From: Candidatus Woesearchaeota archaeon
Lineage (GTDB): Archaea > Nanobdellota > Nanobdellia > Woesearchaeales > ARS49
Direction: 5' to 3'
Assembly: GCA_016215315.1 (NCBI GenBank)
Contig: JACRKG010000037.1
Coordinates: forward strand, 1 to 44,540
DNA: 44,540 nt
Shown here: in pieces, positions 40,392 through 44,540 of the stretch
Layout: each line of letters begins with the position of its first letter
How positions within the stretch are numbered: the first letter of the stretch is position 1
The notes under the pieces: model-generated
What the model was told of the DNA's origin: nothing
What the model saw: the letters and a program-made list of their open reading frames with translations, nothing else
Database searches by the model: none
Position numbers and translations under genes: made by a program

Positions 40392-40571
40392 ATGAAGTGT
40401 CAAGAATGTAATAATCTAATGAAAGAAGTTAAAGTAAAAATACAAGATGCAGATAGTGATGTTATTAGTTATCAATGCAGCAAATGTGGTAATTTTGATT
40501 TTGAAGAAGCTTCAATAAAAAAAGCCATAACAGAAATAAAGGTTAACGAAGAAAGTAACAAATTAATCTAA
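40392..40571 (+). CDS. Small zinc-ribbon protein, 59 aa
   Basis: Two CxxC pairs (MKCQECNN at the start and YQCSKCGNFDF near residue 31) form a zinc ribbon, followed by a charged helix. The ATG at 40392 is preferred, with AGGTGA 5 bases upstream; a GTG at 40383 is part of that same site. The gene lies 17 bases after Hef and may be co-transcribed. Its role is unknown. The end converges on and overlaps the lipoprotein gene at 40563 by 9 bases. Confidence 0.65.
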   Translation: MKCQECNNLMKEVKVKIQDADSDVISYQCSKCGNFDFEEASIKKAITEIKVNEESNKLI

Positions 40572-40781
40572 CAAATCTTCAATTTCATCAAAACCTTTAG
40601 TAACTGTATTTAGGTCGTTAACAACTTCTGATTGTTTCTTAACTGCTTCTTCTTGAGTTTTTGGAACTGGCTCTTGAGCTAATTCCTTTTTTTCATTTTG
40701 TTTATTAGAAATTTCTTTTGGTTGAGAAACACAACTAATAACAAATAATAATAGTACTGCCAAAATAAGTAATTTTTTCAT
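40563..40781 (-). CDS. Small lipoprotein, 72 aa
   Basis: A signal (LLILAVLLLFVISC) ends in a lipobox-like Cys, followed by a hydrophilic Lys/Glu/Gln-rich helix of about 50 residues. Probably an exported lipid-anchored protein. Its ATG overlaps the stop of the large secreted protein upstream by 4 bases, so the two are a pair. Family unknown. Confidence 0.65.
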   Translation of the reverse strand: MKKLLILAVLLLFVISCVSQPKEISNKQNEKKELAQEPVPKTQEEAVKKQSEVVNDLNTVTKGFDEIEDLLD

Positions 40782-42124
40782 ATTGCCTCTAATAATCTTT
40801 TTACGGTTTCTTTCATTGCGAACTTGAAATTTTGAATTCTTTCTTTTACTAAAGGATATACTTTTTCAGGGCTATCAACATTTTCTTTAACACTCAATTT
40901 TAAACCACTCAATTGTTGTCCTAATTCATTAATTTCTTTTGCTGCTTGAAAGAAAGCATTTGCTTTTTCTTCTTGATTATTTTGAGTATAATAAATACCT
41001 ATAGCATCAAGTCTTTTAGCTGATTGATCTAGGCCGATTTTTGTTTCTTCTAATTTAATTACAATCCCTAATAATTTTGTTGTTTGATCTTCAACTTCTT
41101 TTTGAGGCGCTGGAATGCCAGGTTCTGACTTAACAGGTTGTGCTGGAACTGGTTCTGCACGCGTTGTAGTTTCTGAAACTTTCTCAATTTTTGGAACTTG
41201 TACTGCTGAAGTAGATCCTTGAGGTACTACTGTCTTTTGAACTTCTGTTTTTGTTGGAGAAGTAATTTTAGGAACATAAGGTTTGTAAGATTCTACATTA
41301 TCTTCACATTTATCTTCACAATCATTTTCAATATGATCTTGCTCACACTCTGGAGGCATTTTAAAATCTGGATTTATTTCTTGAGTGAAAACACAACGTT
41401 TAGAACTCACACATGCACTGATGCAACCATTAATTTTTTCATTGTTTTCTTCATTTTGATCATCTTTTTCATTATTTGTATCTTCTATGTCGGTGTTATT
41501 GTTTTCACTTTTGTCAATTACTTTAGTTTCTTCTGTATATGTTATTAAACCAACACTCGGGTGTAAACCTAAAAATAAATGCAAGTATACTTCTGCAGAA
41601 TCTAAATTAAGCTTATTATTTTCGGGGTTTACAACATAAACAATATCCTCTTTTGAAATCCAGGCAAAAGTATTATCTGTACCATCATAATTGAGCTTTG
41701 TGTCCTTTCTTGTATAAAATATTTGGTCTTCTTTACTTTGAAATAATCGTTTACTATCAGGACTCACTAAAAAATCCTTAATAGCTACTGCAACATAACC
41801 TCGATCTAGAACAAATTCTTGATAAAACAATTTTTTAGCTAAATTGCTGTTCATAGCTTTAATAGCCATAACTGACGTTTGTGGTGAAGAATATCCTCTT
41901 TGATAGACTACAGAATACTTTTGTAAATCTTGATTTTCATAATAACCCTTCTTAACAAGATCTAAGTTGCCTTCATATTGATTTAATATTAAGTATTTTC
42001 CGTGATCTTCTTTTGGAAGGTATTTTCCATCAAATTCTCCCTTTTGTACATCAACGAATAAATCAGCAAAAACACTGAAGGAAAAAACAGATAACAAGAG
42101 TAAAATTAAAATTAATTTTTTCAT
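40778..42124 (-). CDS. Secreted protein with Cys module and C-terminal coiled coil
   Basis: This 448-residue protein has a signal peptide (ILILLLLSVFSFSVFA). The N-terminal 200 residues form a mixed alpha/beta domain (YLILNQYEGNLDLVKKGYYE). A short Asn/Glu-rich linker follows, then a Cys module (GCISACVSSKRCVF, ECEQDHIENDCEDKCEDN), then a Pro/Thr-rich linker. The C-terminal 100 residues form a helical bundle or coiled coil (LLGIVIKLEETKIGLDQSAK). It is likely a surface protein. It precedes a small lipoprotein gene with a 4-base overlap. The family is not recognised. Confidence 0.7.
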   Translation of the reverse strand: MKKLILILLLLSVFSFSVFADLFVDVQKGEFDGKYLPKEDHGKYLILNQYEGNLDLVKKGYYENQDLQKYSVVYQRGYSSPQTSVMAIKAMNSNLAKKLFYQEFVLDRGYVAVAIKDFLVSPDSKRLFQSKEDQIFYTRKDTKLNYDGTDNTFAWISKEDIVYVVNPENNKLNLDSAEVYLHLFLGLHPSVGLITYTEETKVIDKSENNNTDIEDTNNEKDDQNEENNEKINGCISACVSSKRCVFTQEINPDFKMPPECEQDHIENDCEDKCEDNVESYKPYVPKITSPTKTEVQKTVVPQGSTSAVQVPKIEKVSETTTRAEPVPAQPVKSEPGIPAPQKEVEDQTTKLLGIVIKLEETKIGLDQSAKRLDAIGIYYTQNNQEEKANAFFQAAKEINELGQQLSGLKLSVKENVDSPEKVYPLVKERIQNFKFAMKETVKRLLEAI

Positions 42125-42240
42125 ATAAAAAGGATAATTGATATATGTTTAAAAAACTTGTTTTTTATTATTAGTTTAATGACCTCCGGCATTCAACCTC
42201 CAGAAATTTTGCAAAGCAAAATTTCAAATAAAAGTCTCAG

Positions 42241-42600
42241 TTATGTATGCATTTTAGCTAAAACTTTCCAAGGGAACCAAAGACCTCCCCAGAATCCACT
42301 AACTGCTCCTGCAGTTTGGTATAAGTTTTCATTTAAGTCAACAACATTTTTTGCATCTTGAATTAAACCAGTTCTTTCAGCTAACCAAGGAGCAACATCT
42401 CTTACGTAAGGAACAAAGTCAACTATATTTCCCCACAACCATCCAAGTCCTTCACCAGCATAACTTCCTAAATAAGCGCACACGGGCATTGCTGCCGTTG
42501 CAACAACAAGTCCTAAAAGAGCATTTCCACTTTCTCTTCTTAAGCAATTTTCTAAACCACTCAACTCAATTGGCTTCTCATTTTTTTCTAAATTTTCCAT
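42241..42600 (-). CDS. Membrane protein with Trp/Gly-rich loops, 119 aa
   Basis: The start is at the ATG at 42600 (MENLEKNEK), with AAAGGAGA about 6 bases upstream; the longer frame to 42633 lacks support. Residues about 27-50 (ALLGLVVATAAMPVCAYLGS) form a membrane segment, and a second hydrophobic part occurs near the end (TAGAVSGFWGGLWFPW). The region between includes GEGLGWLWGNIVDFVPYV. Family unknown; a similar two-TM plan occurs in the gene at 6092-6385. Confidence 0.6.
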   Translation of the reverse strand: MENLEKNEKPIELSGLENCLRRESGNALLGLVVATAAMPVCAYLGSYAGEGLGWLWGNIVDFVPYVRDVAPWLAERTGLIQDAKNVVDLNENLYQTAGAVSGFWGGLWFPWKVLAKMHT

Positions 42601-42725
42601 TTTATTCTCCTTTGAATCTATTAAAAGATCCACATGAATACTAAGAATTAACTCTTGTTTTTAAAAATAATGAATGATCTTTTCAGTGACAAAAAGTGAC
42701 TTTTTTAAAAATAATAAGCCAAGAT

Positions 42726-42995
42726 TCATTCTTCTTTAATTTTAGCAGAATTCGCAAAAACACTAATAATATACTTCTTATTTATTTTTCCTTTATCAAA
42801 TTGTTTCTTAAAATTATCTCCACTCGCCAAGACTATTCTTTCCAAATCAACAAAATTTCCTTTCTCACCAACCAATTTAGCATATACTTCAAAGAAATCA
42901 GCTTTAACACTTTCTTTAGGATCAATAGAATGATAAAAACGTGCATCAACTAACAAAAATACTTCACCACCTTTGTAGTCATCAAAATCAGACAT
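42726..42995 (-). CDS. Small soluble hypothetical protein, 89 aa
   Basis: It is acidic at the start (SDFDDYKGGEVFLLVDARFY), followed by YAKLVGEKGNFVDLERIVLA and a final KKYIISVFANSAKIKEE. No signal and no membrane segment. It may be a small alpha/beta fold. Family unknown. It lies downstream of htpX on the same strand, separated by a heptamer element. Confidence 0.55.
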   Translation of the reverse strand: MSDFDDYKGGEVFLLVDARFYHSIDPKESVKADFFEVYAKLVGEKGNFVDLERIVLASGDNFKKQFDKGKINKKYIISVFANSAKIKEE

Positions 42996-43083
42996 TATGT
43001 TATTCGGGGGATTTTGAGTTTAATAAATTTTCGACAGTTTTGATAAATTCGACTTGAACTTTCGGAGCTTCAGCCGCCAAAAA

Positions 43084-43147
43084 GTTTGAAGTTTATGGTT
43101 TGGAGTTCATAGTACGTCCTGTAAACTGTAAACCATAAACTATAAAC
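43084..43147. repeat. Full heptamer inverted element with GTACGTCC core
   Basis: Left units GTTTGAA, GTTTATG, GTTTGGA, GTTCATA are followed by the 8-base core GTACGTCC (43112-43119) and right units TGTAAAC, TGTAAAC, CATAAAC, TATAAAC. The layout 4-core-4 and total length of 64 bases are identical to the element at 33934-33997. It ends 3 bases before the stop of htpX. Confidence 0.9.
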
Positions 43148-43150
43148 TAT

Positions 43151-44005
43151 TTAGAATTTCATCTCTTTTAATTTCTCTACACGACTTTTGGTACTTGGAT
43201 GCGTTGAAAATAAGGATACTAACGCATCAGCTCTGAATGGATTAACAATAAATAATCCTCCAGTAGCACTGTTTCCTTTCATTGGAAGTAAGTTTGCTGC
43301 TTGATCTAACTTGTGCAAAGCACTAGCTAAAGGTAAGCCTGTTTTACAATATTTTGCTCCATTTTCGTCAGCAAAATATTCTCTGCTTCTCGATAATGCA
43401 AGTTGAAGTATTGTAGCAATAACGGGAGTTAAAATTACTAAAACTAAAAATGACAAAATATTGCTTCCACCCCTATCATCTCTGTTCCCTCCAAATCCTC
43501 CTAATAATGCACCCCAATGGGCCATGTAAGCAACGTAAGAAATCACGCTAGCAATCGTTGCAGCAATAGTAGTAATCAATGTATCTCGGTTTTTTACGTG
43601 AGCTAATTCATGAGCTAAAACTCCTTTAAGTTCTTCTTTGCTTAAAACTTTAAGTATTCCACTAGTAACAGCAACGGCTGCATTTTGAGGATTTCTTCCG
43701 GTTGCAAAAGCATTAGGAATTTCTGATTTAACTAAATAAACTTTGGGCTTAGGAATTCCTGCAGTTCTGCTTAATTCTTCAACAATTGAATGAACTCCTG
43801 GAGCTTCAGTTTTTGAAACCTGTTTTGCTCCATACATTGCTAAAACAATTTTATCACTATACCAATAACTCCCAAAATTCATGAGTAAAGAAAAAACAAG
43901 CATTAAACTCAAACCATTTATTCCGCCAACTAAATTTCCAACAAATAACAATAGGCCTGTTAGAGCTGCAAGCAAAATTACCGTCTTTAATTGATTTTTA
44001 AACAT
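43151..44005 (-). CDS. htpX: HtpX-type M48 membrane metalloprotease
   Basis: This 284-residue protein has an N-terminal pair of membrane helices (VILLAALTGLLLFVGN, LMLVFSLLMNFGSYW), the zinc motif HELAH (residues 132-136), two further membrane segments, and the third ligand region SREYFADENGAKY. The end has FSTHPSTKSRVEKL, the family signature. HtpX degrades misfolded membrane proteins. All catalytic residues are present. The start overlaps the end of the Toprim gene by 8 bases, so the two are co-transcribed. Confidence 0.95.
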   Translation of the reverse strand: MFKNQLKTVILLAALTGLLLFVGNLVGGINGLSLMLVFSLLMNFGSYWYSDKIVLAMYGAKQVSKTEAPGVHSIVEELSRTAGIPKPKVYLVKSEIPNAFATGRNPQNAAVAVTSGILKVLSKEELKGVLAHELAHVKNRDTLITTIAATIASVISYVAYMAHWGALLGGFGGNRDDRGGSNILSFLVLVILTPVIATILQLALSRSREYFADENGAKYCKTGLPLASALHKLDQAANLLPMKGNSATGGLFIVNPFRADALVSLFSTHPSTKSRVEKLKEMKF

Positions 44006-44399
44006 TTTTTCCCTTAAGATTTGCGGAGCAAATCTTATTTAAATAATTTGTTAATCCTTCAATTTGTCTCAATTTGGTTTCTTTAAACAAATAATTGCGT
44101 AATTCATTATTAATTCTAATGCTCATACTTTGAAGGTATTTTGAAAGTTTTGAATATAATTCTCTACCTTTTGCATCGAGATCTGTTAGAATGATGCATT
44201 CCTTATTGTTCTTAGCCAGCTCATCAGCAACTTCATACAAAGATTTTCTGCTTAAAGTAAAAATCTTCCTAACACCAAAACGCTCAAGAGCTTTTTTATC
44301 GTTCTCTCCCTCAACAATAAAAGGAAGATTTTTGTGCTTTTTTATTAAGGCGATCAGTTCTTCAATTTCTTTCATGAAAAATGCGTTAGTATTTTTCAT
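43998..44399 (-). CDS. Small Toprim-domain protein (UPF0292-like)
   Basis: This 133-residue protein has a Toprim fold: PFIVEGENDKKALERFG holds the conserved Glu, and ECIILTDLDAKGRELYSKL holds the DxD. This compact form matches archaeal UPF0292 proteins, related to small-primase or nuclease Toprim domains, with unknown substrate. The start at 44399 (AGGAGGTCAAAT before it) uses a site provided by the end of an IS element; an ATG at 44375 (MKEIEELIALI) may be the original start. It overlaps htpX by 8 bases. Confidence 0.85.
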   Translation of the reverse strand: MKNTNAFFMKEIEELIALIKKHKNLPFIVEGENDKKALERFGVRKIFTLSRKSLYEVADELAKNNKECIILTDLDAKGRELYSKLSKYLQSMSIRINNELRNYLFKETKLRQIEGLTNYLNKICSANLKGKNV

Positions 44400-44540
44400 A
44401 TTTGACCTCCTCTCACACCCTAAAGGGTGGAGATTCCTTAGTAGGGTTATAGCATGATGTGCCTCTTGATTTTTTACATATTCTTTAGCAACTTCTAAAG
44501 TTATATGCCCTACTGATCCAGCAAACTTGCTTTTTGTCCA
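44400..44540 (-). mobile_element. Right end of an IS200/IS605-type element with TnpA C-terminus
   Basis: The minus-strand frame entering from the right edge reads TKSKFAGSVGHITLEVAKEY and then VKNQ, like the C-terminus of Y1 transposases (TnpA) of the IS200/IS605 group. It is followed by the hairpin CTCACACCC-TAAA-GGGTGGAG (44412-44432), which fits the subterminal hairpin at the right end of such elements. No stop codon occurs before the Toprim ATG, so the frame runs on into that gene. The rest of the element lies outside the window. Confidence 0.7.

Overview
The window looks like chromosome of an AT-rich archaeon, most probably a DPANN-type lineage of the Woesearchaeota/Pacearchaeota kind (inference from gene content, not a database match). 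Support: an archaeal RNA polymerase subunit L, a PAC2 proteasome-assembly-type protein, archaeal D-aminoacyl-tRNA deacylase, a Hef helicase-nuclease, a TrmB regulator, a PRC-barrel protein, a UPF0292-like Toprim protein, pilin-like proteins with class III signal peptides, and many genes with a TATA-like box about 25 bases before the start codon (leaderless type).

Layout. 1-5.6 kb: start of an HTH/transposase-like gene at the left edge, a Cys-rich lipoprotein, an unknown protein, an ACT-domain protein, a class I (bacterial/eukaryotic-type) GAPDH, PAC2 and two tandem related lipoproteins. 5.6-12.1 kb: a gene-poor accessory stretch with three winged-helix-type regulators, an 11-bp-period repeat array, heptamer repeat elements, a METTL5-like methyltransferase, rpoL and a GC-rich pseudoknot-forming intergenic region (candidate ncRNA). 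12.1-20.2 kb: a colinear minus-strand block of about 18 small genes, many with a strong GGAGG ribosome binding site, including a AAA+ ATPase, a YidD-domain protein, two paralogous proteins ending in HExGHM, several coiled-coil or one-TM proteins and a frameshifted cold-shock-like gene. Two promoters in it share the same long palindromic operator at the same distance from the TATA box. No capsid, integrase or replication gene was recognised. 20.2-31.4 kb: a large overlapping minus-strand operon of pilin-like proteins and giant Cys-rich surface proteins, without its own secretion motor. 31.5-37.4 kb: housekeeping and membrane genes (PRC-barrel, TraB, a degenerate M50-type protein, DtdA, TrmB, DinD-like) plus a second candidate structured RNA with its own promoter. 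37.4-40.6 kb: nucleotidyltransferase, small protein and Hef in one overlapping unit. 40.6-44.5 kb: secreted proteins, HtpX, Toprim and the end of an IS200/IS605-type insertion.

The most distinctive signals are (1) a dispersed family of degenerate 7-bp-period repeats, often built as four heptads, an 8-bp GTAC-containing core and four inverted heptads, sitting against stop codons and also carried in frame inside two protein genes; (2) the 12-20 kb block with its twin operators; (3) two candidate structured RNAs. Functions assigned to the block and repeats are inference only.
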